Origin: Hydractinia symbiolongicarpus
Lineage: Eukaryota; Cnidaria; Hydrozoa; Anthoathecata; Hydractiniidae
Length of the DNA stretch: 64,000 bases
Direction: 5' to 3'
NCBI RefSeq assembly: GCF_029227915.1
Contig: NC_079882.1
Location: 31,240,001-31,304,000, forward strand
The translations under genes were made by a program, and so were the position numbers. Shown piece by piece: positions 12,203-23,137 of this stretch (position 1 is its first letter; each line of letters opens with the position of its first letter). The notes beneath the pieces were generated by a model. The model was not told the DNA's origin, did no database searches, and saw nothing but the letters and a program-made list of their open reading frames with translations.

Positions 12203-13321
12203 ATCAATTGAGTCCCACAGTCAATTGTTTCACTGTTATAAGCGATGCAACCTAGTAATGTCAGAAACATTTCGCTTAATACATGTTGGTACGAATATGT
12301 GATGCAACAGTTGTAACTCAAACGGACTGATACCGTTAGAAACTCAATGAAATGTAGTTTTTGAAACTGCCTTTATTTCTGCAGCAGCCTGCTAACAGCT
12401 AGGATTGGTCCCACAGCAAATTATGACTTTTCTATCTACATTTTTTAGTAAAGCGCTATCACACCGCCCAGTGTAATCGTTGAGTTCGAGCAATCATGTC
12501 AAATTAAGAAGAATGTTATTTCTTGGAGACCAATTGGCTCATTTATCACATTTATGAAGTCAAAGTCGAAATCAGTTCAATTAAGTCCCACAGGCAGTCG
12601 TTTCACTGTTAAAAACGATGCAACCTTGTAATATCAGAAACATATCGCTAAATACATGTTGGTACGAATATGTGACGCAACCGTTGTAACTCAAACGGAG
12701 TGATATCGTTAGAAAGTCAATGAAATAAAGTTTTTGAGACTGTCTCCATTTCCTCAGCGCGCGCTAACGGCTAGGATTGGTCCCACAGTAAAAAATGATT
12801 TAGTTTTCTACATTTTTAAATAAAGTGCTATCACAGCGCCCAGTTTAATCGCTGAGTTACAGCAATCATGTCAAATTGAGAAGAATGTTATTTCTTGGAG
12901 TCCAATTGTCTCCTTTATCACATTTATAAGTTCAAAGTCCGAAATCAGTTCAATTAAGTCCCACAGTTAATTGTTTCACTGTTAAAAGTCATGCAACCTG
13001 GTAATATCTGAAACATATCACTAAATACATGTTGGTACAAATATGTGACACAACCGTCGTGACTCAAACGGACTGATACCGTTAGAAAGTCAATGAAATG
13101 TAGCTTTTGAAACTGTCGGTATTTCTTCAGCGGCACTAACGGCCAGGATTGGTCCCACAGTAAAAGAAACACTTATTTATCTACATTTTGAAATAAAACG
13201 CTACCACAGCGCCCAGTGTAATCGTTGAGTTCGAACAATCATGTCAAATTAAGAAGAATGTTATTTCTTGGAGTCCAATTGTCTCATTTATCACATTTAT
13301 CAGTTTAAAGTCCAAAATCAG
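12203..13321. repeat. Satellite A three-monomer cassette XYZ, copy 3
   Basis: Third copy, 1492 bp after copy 2. It differs from copy 2 by scattered substitutions, for example 'cagcagcc' preceded by 'ttctg' instead of 'ttctt' near 12380. It is followed by a monomer of a different type (13322-13694) that resembles 8510-8846. Confidence 0.85.
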
Positions 13322-14124
13322 TTCAATTCAGTCCCACAGACAATTGTTTCACTGTTAAAAGCCATCCAACCTGGTAATATCAGAAACACATCGCTAAATA
13401 CATGTTGGTACGATTATGTGACGCAACCGTTGTAACTCAAACGGACTGATACCGTTACAAAGTCAAGGAAATGTAGTTTTTGAAAATGTCTCTATTTCTT
13501 CAGCGCAAGTTAACGGCTAGGATTGGTCCCGCAGCAAAATATGACTTATTTATCTACATTTTTTAATAAAGCGCTACCACAGCGCCCATTGGAAATACTC
13601 TGTTCCAGTAATCATTTCAAATTAAGAAGAACATTTTCTCTTGGAGTCCAGTTGTCTCGTTGATCATATTTCTAGGGTCAAAGTCCAAAATCCTTTCAAT
13701 TAAGTCCCACAGGCAATCGTTTCATTGTTAAAAGCGATGCAACCTAGTAGAGTCAGAAAAATAATGTTAAATACATGTTGGTACGAATATGTGACGCAAC
13801 AGTTTTAACTCAAACGGACTGATACCGTTAGAAAGTCAATGAAATGTAATTTTTGAAACTGTCTCTATTTCTACAGCGTGCGCTATCGTCTAGGATTGGT
13901 CCCACAGTACAAAATGACTTATTTATCTAATTTTTTTAATAAAGCGCTACCGCAGCGCCCAGTGTGATGGCTGAGTTCATGCAATCGTGTCAAATTAAGG
14001 AGAATGTTATTTCCTGGAGTCCAATTGTCTCATTTATCACATTTATCAGTTCAAAGTATAAAAATCAGTTCAATTGAGTCCCACAGTCAATTGTTTCACT
14101 GTTAAAAGCCATGCAACCTGGTAA

Positions 14125-14127
14125 TAT
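14125..14127. other. Satellite A / satellite B junction
   Basis: The last A monomer (phase start 14069) is cut after 'gccatgcaacctggtaatat', about 58 bp into the unit, where other A monomers continue with 'ctgaaac' or 'cagaaac'. The B sequence that follows begins in 'tatatacattcgactatacgg', also mid-monomer. The bases TAT at 14125-14127 can belong to either side. A change of satellite with only 3 bp of overlap and no inserted unique DNA fits end joining or microhomology-mediated recombination, but an assembly join must also be excluded. Confidence 0.85.
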
Positions 14128-14505
14128 ATACATTCGACTATACGGGCCAAGCCCGGGAATAACGGGAAATCGCGAGTTGTTGTTTGCCGGCGATTAATTT
14201 TCTTTTATTCAGCGTCTCATCAAAAATGAAAGCATTTTTGAAAACTACAAATCTCATGCGATTAAGTGGTGCAGAAATAAGTTGAAAAATCGTTCAGGAA
14301 ATCCGTTTACTCCCTAGCACTTTCTTTATATACATTCGACTATACGGGACAAGCCCGGAATTTACGGGAAATCGCGGGATTTCGTTTGCCTGCGATTAAA
14401 CTTCTTTTATTCAGCGTCTCATTAAAATGAAAACATTTTTGAAAACTACAAGTCTCATGCGTTTTTGTGGTGAAAAAATAATTTAAAAAATCGTTCGGGA
14501 AATGA
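14128..14505. repeat. Diverged edge monomers of satellite B
   Basis: The first units after the junction carry many private changes: 'cccgggaataacggg', 'gcgagttgttgtttgcc', 'gattaattttc', 'atgaaagcatttttg', 'aaatctcatgcgattaagtgg', 'aaataagttg', 'ccctagcactttc' and 'gacaagcccggaattt'. Units further in are closer to one another. Accumulation of substitutions at the edge of a satellite array is expected because edges are homogenised less often. Confidence 0.75.
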
Positions 14506-14964
14506 GTTTACTCCCTGGGTACTTTTTTGTATACTTTTGACTATACGGGCCGAGTCCGGGATTTACGCGAAATCGCGGGATTCCGTTTGCCGGCGATTAA
14601 ACTTCTTTTATTCAGCGTCTCATCAAAAGTGAAAACATTTTTAAAAACTACAAGTCTCATGCGTTTTACTGGTGAAAAAATAATTTAAAAAACCGTTCGG
14701 AAAATAAGTTTACTCCCTGGGTACTTTCTTTGTACACTTTTGACTTTACGGGCCGACCCCGGGATTTACGGGAAATCGCGTGTTTTCGTTTGTCGGCGAT
14801 TAAACTTCTTTTATTCAGCGTCTCATGAAAAATGAAAAAATATTTAAAAACTACATGTCTCATGCGTTTTAGTGCTGAAAAATAATTTAAAAAATCGTTC
14901 GAGAAATGAGTTTACCTCTTGGGTACTTTCTTTGTATACTTTTGACTATACGGGCCGAGTCCGG

Positions 14965-14979
14965 GATTTACGGGAAATC
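14965..14979. repeat. Dyad GATTT-N5-AAATC in satellite B
   Basis: Inverted repeat with 5-bp arms and a 5-base loop that is usually ACGGG or ACGCG. With the ACGCG loop the adjacent sequence also reads CGCG-AAAT-CGCG, so two alternative dyads overlap. It is lost in the G-rich subfamily, where 'gatttaggggaagtc' replaces 'gatttacgggaaatc'. Confidence 0.65.
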
Positions 14980-15027
14980 GCGGGTTTTCGTTTGCCGGCG
15001 ATTAAACTTCTTTTATTCAGAGTCTCA

Positions 15028-15049
15028 TCAAAAATGAAAACATTTTTGA
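15028..15049. repeat. 22-bp dyad in satellite B (9-bp arms, AAAA loop)
   Basis: Left arm TCAAAAATG, loop AAAA, right arm CATTTTTGA: a perfect inverted repeat. It is present at the same place in the majority of B monomers. Common variants are a TAAA loop with right arm CATTTTCGA (one mismatch, mainly in the G-rich subfamily) and a shortened right arm CATTTTAAA or CATTTTTAA. This is the strongest symmetric element of the unit and the best candidate for a dimeric protein site or hairpin. No known binding motif was recognised. Confidence 0.8.
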
Positions 15050-16382
15050 AAACTACAAGTCTCATGCGTTTTACTGGTAAAAAAATAATTTAAAAAATCG
15101 TTCGGGAAATGAGTTTACTCCCTGGGTACTTTCTTTGTATACTTTGGACTATACGGGCCGAGTCCGGGATTTACGCGAAGTCGCGGGTTTTCGTTTGCCG
15201 GCGATTACACTTCTTTTTTTCAGCGTCTCATCAAAAATGAAAACATTTTTGAAAACTACAAGTCTTATGCGTTTTAGTGCTAAAAAACTAATTTAAAAAA
15301 TCGTTTGTGAAATGAGTTTAATCCCTGGGTACTTTCTTTATATACTTTTGACTATACGAGTCGTGGCCAGGATTTAAGGGAAATCGCGGGTTTTCGTTTG
15401 CCGGCGATTAAACTTCTTTTATTCAGCGTCTCATCAAAAATCTAAACATTTTCGAATACTAAAGTCTCATTCGTTCTAGTGGTGCAGAAATATTTTGAAA
15501 AATCGTTCAGGAAATCAGTTTACTCCCAGGGTACTTCTTTTTATATACATTCGACTATACGGGCCAAGCACGAGATTTACGGGAATTTGCGGGTTTTCGT
15601 TTGCCGGCGATTAAACTTCTTTTATTCAGCGTCTCACCAAAAATGAAAACATTTTTGAAAACTACAAGTCTCATGCGTTTTAGTGGTGAAAAAATAATTT
15701 AAAAAATCGTTCGGGAAATGAGTTTACTTCCTGGGTACTTTCTTTGTATACTTTTGACTAAACCGGCCGAGTCCGGGATTTACGCGAAATCGCGGGTTTT
15801 CGTTTGCCGGCGATTACACTTCTTTCATTCAGCGTCTCATCAAAAATGAAAACATTTTGATAACTACAAGTCTCATGCGTTTTAGTGCTAAAAAACCAAT
15901 TTAAAAAATCGTTCGGGAAATGAGTTTACTCCCTGGGTACTTTCTTTGTATACTTTTGACCATACGGGTCGTGTCCAGAATTTAGGGGAAATCGCGGGTT
16001 TTCGTTTGCCGGCGGTTAAACTTTTTTTATTCCGCGTCTAATCAAAAATGTAAACATTTTCGAAAACTACAAGTCTCATGGGTTTTACTGGTAAGAAAAT
16101 AATTTAAAAAATCGTTCGGGAAATGAGTTTGCTCCCTGGGTACTTTCTTTGTATACTTTTGACTATATGGACCGAGTCCGGGATTTACGGGAAATCGCGG
16201 GTTTTCGTTTGCCGGCGATTAAACTTCTTTTATTTAGCGTCTCATCAAAAATGAAAACATTTTTGAAAACTACAAGTCTCATGCGTTTTAGTGGTGAAAA
16301 AATAATTTAAAAAATCGTTCGGATAATGAGTTTACTCCCTGGGTACTTTCTTTGTATACTTTGGACTATACGAGCCGAGTCC

Positions 16383-16411
16383 GGGATTTAGGGGAAGTCG
16401 CGGGTTTTGGG
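16383..16411 (+). other. G-quadruplex-type motif of the G-rich B subfamily (27 intact copies)
   Basis: Four G-runs: GGG, loop ATTTA, GGGG, loop AAGTCGC, GGG, loop TTTT, GGG. All loops are 4-7 bases, which meets the usual G3+N1-7 pattern. Intact copies start at 16383, 18412, 20443, 21458, 23489, 28596, 30016, 30826, 32044, 33262, 34276, 35087, 36507, 37927, 41979, 42386, 44009, 45023, 46038, 47256, 48677, 50097, 51923, 54560, 57196, 61658 and 62470. Copies near 19628, 22676 and 24707 have GAGG in the second run and are broken. Other B monomers have only three runs because 'ttttcgtttg' stands in place of 'ttttgggtttg'. Folding is a prediction. Confidence 0.75.
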
Positions 16412-19400
16412 TTTGCAGGCGATTAAACTTCTTTTATTCAGCGTCTCGTCAAAAATGTAAACATTTTCGAATACTAAAGTCTCATTCGTTCTAGTGGTGC
16501 AGAAATAATTTGAAAAATCGTTCAGGAAATCAGTTTACTCCCAGGGTACTTCTTTTTATATACATTCGACTATACGGGCGAAGCCCGAGATTTACGGGAA
16601 TTTGCGGGTTTTCGTTTGCCGGCGATTAAACTTCTTTTATTCAGCGTCTCATCAAAAATGAAAACATTTTTGAAAACTACATGTCTCATGCGTTTTAGTG
16701 CTGAAAAAATAATTTAAAAAATCGTTCGAGAAATGAGTTTACTTCTTGGGTACTTTCTTTGTATACTTTTAACTATACATGCCGAGTCCGGGATTTACGG
16801 AAATCGCGGGTTTTCGTTTGCCGGCGATTAAACTTCTTTTATTCAGCGTCTCATGAAAAATGAAAAAATATATAAAAACTACATGTCTCATGCGTTTTAG
16901 TGCTGAAAAATAATTTAAAAAATCGTTCGAGAAATAAGTTTACCTCTTGGGTACTTTCTTTGTATACTTTTGACTATACGGGCCGAGTCCGGGATTTACG
17001 GGAAATCGCGGGTTTTCGTTTGCCGGCGATTAAACTTCTTTTATTCAGAGTCTCATCAAAAATGAAAACATTTTTGAAAACTACAAGTCTCATGCGTTTT
17101 ACTGGTAAAAAAATAATTTAAAAAATCGTTCGGGAAATGAGTTTACTCCCTGGGTACTTTCTTTGTATACTTTGCACTATACAGGCCGAGTCCGGGATTT
17201 ACGCGAAGTCGCGGGTTTTCGTTTGCCGGCGATTACACTTCTTTTTTTCAGCGTCTCATCAAAAATGAAAACATTTTTGAAAACTACAAGTCTCATGCGT
17301 TTTAGTGCTAAAAAACTAATTTAAAAAATCGTTTGTGAAATGAGTTTAATCCTTGGGTACTTTCTTTATATACTTTTGACTATACGAGTCGTGGCCAGAA
17401 TTTAAGGGAAATCGCGGGTTTTCGTTTGCCGGCGATTAAACTTCTTTTATTTAGCGTCTCATCAAAAATGTAAACATTTTCGAATACTAAAGTCTCATTC
17501 GTTTTAGTGGTGCAGAAATAATTTGAAAAATCGTTCAGGAAATCAGTTTACTCCCAGGGTACTTCTTTTTATATACATTCGACTATACGGGCCAAGACCG
17601 AGATTTACGGGAATTTACGGGTTTTCGTTTGCCGGCGATTAAACTTCTTTTATTCAGCGTCTCATCAAAAATGAAAACATTTTTGAAAACTACATGTCTC
17701 ATACGTTTTAGTGCTGAAAAAATAATTTAAAAAATCGTTCGAGAAATGAGTTTACTTCTTGGGTACTTTCTTTGTACACTTTTGACTATACGGGCCGAGT
17801 CCGGGATTTACGGGAAATCGCGGGTTTTCGTTTGCCGGCGAGTAAACTTCTTTTATTCAGCGTCTCATCAAAAATAAAAACATTTTTGAAAACTACAAGT
17901 CTCATGCGTTTTAGTGCTAAAAAACCAATTTAAAAAATCGTTCGGGAAATGAGTTTACTCCCTGGGTACTTTCTTTGTATACTTTTGACCATACGGGTCG
18001 TGTCCGGAATTTAGGGGAAATCGCGGGTTTTCGTTTGCCGGCGGTTAAACTTTTTTTATTCCGCGTCTAATCAAAAATGTAAACATTTTCGAAAACTACA
18101 AGTCTCATGGGTTTTACTGGTAAAAAAATAATTTAAAAAATAGTTCGGGAAATGAGTTTACTCCCTGAGTACTTTCTTTGTATACTTTTGACTATACGGA
18201 CCGAGTCCGGGATTTACGGGAAATCGCGGGTTTTCGTTTGCCGGCGATTAAACTTCTTTTATTTAGCGTCTCATCAAAAATGAAAACATTTTTGAAAACT
18301 ACAAGTCTCATGCGTTTTAGTGGTGAAAAAATAATTTAAAAAATCGTTCGGATAATGAGTTTACTCCCTGGGTACTTTCTTTGTATACTTTGGACTATAC
18401 GAGCCGAGTCCGGGATTTAGGGGAAGTCGCGGGTTTTGGGTTTGCAGGCGATTAAACTTCTTTTATTCAGCGTCTCATCAAAAATGTAAACATTTTCGAA
18501 TACTAAAGTCTCATTCGTTCTAGTGGTGCAGAAATAATTTGAAAAATCGTTCAGGAAATCAGTTTACTCCCAGGGTACTTCTTTTTATATACATTCGACT
18601 ATACGGGCGAAGCCCGAGATTTACGGGAATTTGCGGGTTTTTGTTTGCCGGCGATTAAACTTCTTTTTATCAGCGTCTCATCAAAAATGAAAACATTTTT
18701 GAAAAATACAAGTCTCATGCGTTTTAGTGGTGAAAAAATAATTTAAAAAATCGTTCGGGAAATGAGTTTACTTCCTGGGTACTTTCTTTGTATACTTTTG
18801 ACTATACGGGCCGAGTCCGGGATTTACGCGAAATCGCGGGTTTTCGTTTGCCGGCGATTACACTTCTTTCATTCAGCGTCTCATCAAAAATGAAAACATT
18901 TTGATAACTACAAGTCTCATGCGTTTTAGTGCTAAAAAACTAATTTAAAAAATCGTTTGTTAAATGAGTTTACTCCCTGGGTACTTTCTTTATATACTTT
19001 TGACTATACGGGTCGTGGCCAGGATTTAGGAGAAATCGCGGGTTTTCGTTTGCAAACGATTAAACTTCTTTTATTCAGCGTCTCATCAAAAATGAAAACA
19101 TTTTTGAAAACTACAAGTCTCATGCGTTTTAGTGGTGAAAAACTAATTTAAGAAATCGTTCGGGAAATGAGTTTACTCCCTGGGTACTTTCTTTGTATAC
19201 TTTTGACCATACGGGTCGTGTCCGGAATTTAGGGGAAATCGCGGGTTTTCGTTTGCCGGCGGTTAAACTTTTTTTATTCGGCGTCCCATCAAAAATGTAA
19301 ACATTTTCGAAAACTACAAGTCTCATGCGTTTTACTGGTAAAAAAATAATTTAAAAAATCGTTCGGGAAATGAGTTTACTCCCTGGGTACTTTCTTTGTA

Positions 19401-21106
19401 TACTTTTGACTATACGAAACGAGTCCGGGATTTACGGGAAATCGCGGGTTTTTGTTTGCCGGCGATTAAACTTCTTTTATTTAGCGTCTCATCAAAAATG
19501 AAAACATTTTTGAAAACTACAAGTCTCATGCGTTTTAGTGGTGAAAAAATAATTTAAAAAATCGTTCGGATAATGTGTTTACTCCCTGGGTACTTTCTTT
19601 GTATACTTTGGACTATACGAGCCGATTCCGGGATTTAGAGGAAGTCGCGGGTTTTGGGTTTGCAGGCGATTAAACTTCTTTTACTCAGCGTCTCATCAGA
19701 AATGTAAACATTTTCGAATACTAAAGTCTCATTCGTTCTAGTGGTGCAGAAATAATTTGAAAAATCGTTCAGGAAATCAGTTTACTCCCAGGGTACTTCT
19801 TTTTATATACATTCGACTATACGGGCCAAGTCCGAGATTTACGGGAATTTGCGGGTTTTCGTTTGCCGGCGATTAAACTTCTTTTATTCAGCGTCTCATC
19901 AAAAATGAAAACATTTTTGAAAACTACATGTCTCATGCGTTTTAGTGCTGAAAAAATAATTTAAAAAATCGTTCGAGAAATGAGTTTACTTCTTGGGTAC
20001 TTTCTTTGTATACTTTTGACTATACGGGCCGAGTCCGGGATTTACGGGAAATCGCGGGTTTTCGTTTGCCGGCGATTAAACTTCTTTTATTCAGCGTCTC
20101 ATCAAGAATGAAAACATTTTTGAAAACTACAAGTCTCATGCGTTTTAGTGGTGAAAAAATAATTTAAAAAATCGTTCGGGAAATGAGTTTACTTCCTGGG
20201 TACTTTCTTTGTATACTTTTGACTATACGGGCCGAGTCCGGGATTTACGCGAAATCGCGGGTTTTCGTTTGCCGGCGATTAAACTTGTTTTATTTAGCGT
20301 CTCATCAAAAATGAAAACATTTTTGAAAACTACAAGTCTCATGCGTTTTAGTGGTGAAAAAACAATTTAAAAAATCGTTCGGATAATGAGTTTACTCCCT
20401 GGGTACTTTCTTTGTATACTTTGGACTATACGAGCCGAGTCCGGGATTTAGGGGAAGTCGCGGGTTTTGGGTTTGCAGGCGATTAAACTTCTTTTATTCA
20501 GCGTCTCATCAAAAATGTAAACATTTTCGAATACTAAAGTCTCATTCGTTCTAGTGGTGCAGAAATAATTTGAAAAATCGTTCAGGAAATCAGTTTACTC
20601 CCAGGGTACTTCTTTTTATATACATTCGACTATACGGGCGAAGCCCGAGATTTACGGGAATTTGCGGGTTTTCGTTTGCCGGCGATTAAACTTCTTTTAT
20701 TCAGCGTCTCATCAAAAATGAAAACATTTTTGAAAACTACAAGTCTCATGCGTTTTAGTGGTGAAAAAATAATTTAAAAAATCGTTCGGGAAATGAGTTT
20801 ACTTCCTGGGTACTTTCTTTGTATACTTTTGACTATACGGGCCGAGTCCGGGATTTACGCGAAATCGCGGGTTTTCGTTTGCCGGCGATTACACTTCTTT
20901 CATTGAGCGTCTCATCAAAAATGAAAACATTTTGATAACTACAAGTCTCATGCGTTTTAGTGCTAAAAAACCAATTTAAAAAATCGTTCGGGAAATGAGT
21001 TTACTCCCTGGGTACTTTCTTTGTATACTTTTGACCATACGGGTCGTGTCCGGAATTTAGGGGAAATCGCGGGTTTTCGTTTGCCGGCGGTTAAACTTTT
21101 TTTATT

Positions 21107-23137
21107 CCGCGTGTAATCAAAAATGTAAACATTTTCGAAAACTACAAGTCTCATGGGTTTTACTGGTAAAAAAATAATTTAAAAAATAGTTCGGGAAATG
21201 AGTTTACTCCCTGGGTACTTTCTTTGTATACTTTTGACTATACGGACCGAGTCCGGGATTTACGGGAAATCACGGGTTTTCGTTTGCCGGCGATTAAACT
21301 TGTTTTATTTAGCGTCTCATCAAAAATGAAAACATTTTTGAAAACTACAAGTCTCATGCGTTTTAGTGGTGAAAAAACAATTTAAAAAATCGTTCGGATA
21401 ATGAGTTTACTCCCTGGGTACTTTCTTTGTATACTTTGGACTATACGAGCCGAGTCCGGGATTTAGGGGAAGTCGCGGGTTTTGGGTTTGCAGGCGATTA
21501 AACTTCTTTTATTCAGCGTCTCATCAAAAATGTAAACATTTTCGAATACTAAAGTCTCTTTCGTTCTGGTGGTGCAGAAATAATTTGAAAAATCGTTCAG
21601 GAAATCAGTTTACTCCCAGGGTACTTCTTTTTATATACATTCGACTATACGGGCGAAGCCCGAGATTTACGGGAATTTGCGGGTTTTCGTTTGCCGGCGA
21701 TTAAACTTCTTTTATTCAGCGTCTCATCAAAAATGAAAACATTTTTGAAAACTACAAGTCTCATGCGTTTTAGTGGTGAAAAAATAATTTAAAAAATCGT
21801 TCGGGAAATGAGTTTACTTCCTGGGTACTTTCTTTGTATACTTTTGACTATACGGGCCGAGTCCGGGATTTACGCGAAATCGCGGGTTTTCGTTTGCCGG
21901 CGATTACACTTCTTTCATTCAGCGTCTCATCAAAAATGAAAACATTTTGATAACTACAAGTCTCATGCGTTTTAGTGCTAAAAAACTAATTTAAAAAATC
22001 GTTTGTTAAATGAGTTTACTCCCTGGGTACTTTCTTTATATACTTTTGACTATACGGGTCGTGGCCAGGATTTAGGAGAAATCGCGGGTTTTCGTTTGCA
22101 AACGATTAAACTTCTTTTATTCAGCGTCTCATCAAAAATGAAAACATTTTTGAAAACTACAAGTCTCATGCGTTTTAGTGGTGAAAAAATAATTTAAGAA
22201 ATCGTTCGGGAAATGAGTTTACTCCCTGGGTACTTTCTTTGTCTACTTTTGACCATACGGGTCGTGTCCGGAATTTAGGGGAAATTGCGGGTTTTCGTTT
22301 GCCGGCGGTTAAACTTTTTTTATTCGGCGTCCCATCAAAAATGTAAACATTTTCGAAAACTACAAGTCTCATGCGTTTTACTGGTAAAAAAATAATTTAA
22401 AAAATCGTTCGGGAAATGAGTTTACTCCCTGGGTACTTTCTTTGTATACTTTTGACTATACGGACCGAGTCCGGGATTTACGGGAAATCGCGGGTTTTTG
22501 TTTGCCGGCGATTAAACTTCTTTTATTTAGCGTCTCATCAAAAATGAAAACATTTTTGAAAACTACAAGTCTCATGCGTTTTAGTGGTGAAAAAATAATT
22601 TAAAAAATCGTTCGGATAATGTGTTTACTCCCTGGGTACTTTCTTTGTATACTTTGGACTATACGAGCCGATTCCGGGATTTAGAGGAAGTCGCGGGTTT
22701 TGGGTTTGCAGGCGATTAAACTTCTTTTACTCAGCGTCTCATCAGAAATGTAAACATTTTCGAATACTAAAGTCTCATTCGTTCTAGTGGTGTAGAAATA
22801 ATTTGAAAAATCGTTCAGGAAATCAGTTTACTCCCTGGGTACTTCTTTTTATATATTTTCGACTATACGGGCCAAGCCCGAGATTTACGGGAAATCGCGG
22901 GTTTTTGTTTGCCAGCGATTACACTGCTTTTATTCAGCGTTTCACCAAATATGAAAACATTTCTGAATGCTACAAGTCTAATTCGTTTTAGTGGTGCAGA
23001 AATAATTTGAAATATCGTTCGGGAAATCAGTTTACTCCCTGGGTACTTTCTTTGTATACTTTTGACTATACGGGCCGAGTCCGGCATTTACGCGAAATCG
23101 CGGGTTTCCGTTTGCCGGCGATTACACTTCTTTTATT
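21107..23137. repeat. Satellite B 10-monomer higher-order unit, copy 1 (2031 bp)
   Basis: Matches 23138-25168 at a constant offset of 2031 bp. Shared private sites include 'catgggttttactgg' (21152/23182), 'cgtttgcaaacgatt' (near 22096/24127), 'gattccgggatttagagg' (near 22669/24700) and 'aaatatgaaaacatttctgaatgctac' (near 22948/24979). The pair lies directly adjacent. Related blocks with the 'catgggtttt' marker begin near 16076 and 18105. Confidence 0.85.

Larger units (their letters stand above)
1..14127. repeat. Satellite A tandem array, ~373-bp monomer
   Basis: Head-to-tail tandem array with no interruption. Phase marks (TTCAAT or its variant, start of the 'aagtcccacag' box) fall at 335, 708, 1081, 1452, 1822, 2195, 2566, 2937, 3310, 3683, 4056, 4428, 4801, 5175, 5489, 5862, 6235, 6608, 6981, 7355, 7728, 8101, 8474, 8847, 9220, 9591, 9964, 10338, 10711, 11084, 11457, 11830, 12203, 12576, 12949, 13322, 13695 and 14069. 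Intervals are 370-374 bp except 5175-5489 (314 bp). Position 1 lies inside a monomer, so the array continues upstream. All monomers share one orientation. No long ORF, RNA gene or transposon signature is visible. Known biology: arrays like this are typical of constitutive heterochromatin. The family is not recognised; a centromeric, pericentromeric or subtelomeric location is inference. Confidence 0.97.
14910..15112 (+). repeat. Representative satellite B monomer (203 bp)
   Basis: In order: 'gtttactccctgggtactttctttgtatac' region (here with the variant 'acctcttggg'); 'tttgactatacgggccgagtccggg'; dyad GATTT/AAATC at 14965-14979; 'cgcgggttttcgtttgccggcgatt'; 'aaacttcttttattcag'; the 22-bp dyad at 15028-15049; 'actacaagtctcatgcgtttta'; then A-tracts and 'atcgttcgggaaatga'. 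Each monomer opens a frame of about 64-74 codons on one or both strands, which ends at the in-repeat 'aataattta'. As 203 is not a multiple of three, these frames cannot continue and are not genes. Confidence 0.9.

Noticed and set aside
1-14127. AATAAA and TATA-like strings as promoter or polyadenylation signals
   Set aside because: AATAAA occurs in most A units and 'tttatatac' in one B type. In such AT-rich repeats these are expected by chance and no transcription unit is visible.
14872-15093. Recurrent ORFs of 60-74 codons in B on both strands (e.g. 14872-15093 +, 19129-19326 -, 24894-25118 -)
   Set aside because: They are the same stretch of repeat read again and again, stop at the same in-repeat stop codon, and cannot extend because 203 is not a multiple of three. 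Both strands are open at the same place. There is no conserved protein family and no codon-like pattern of change.
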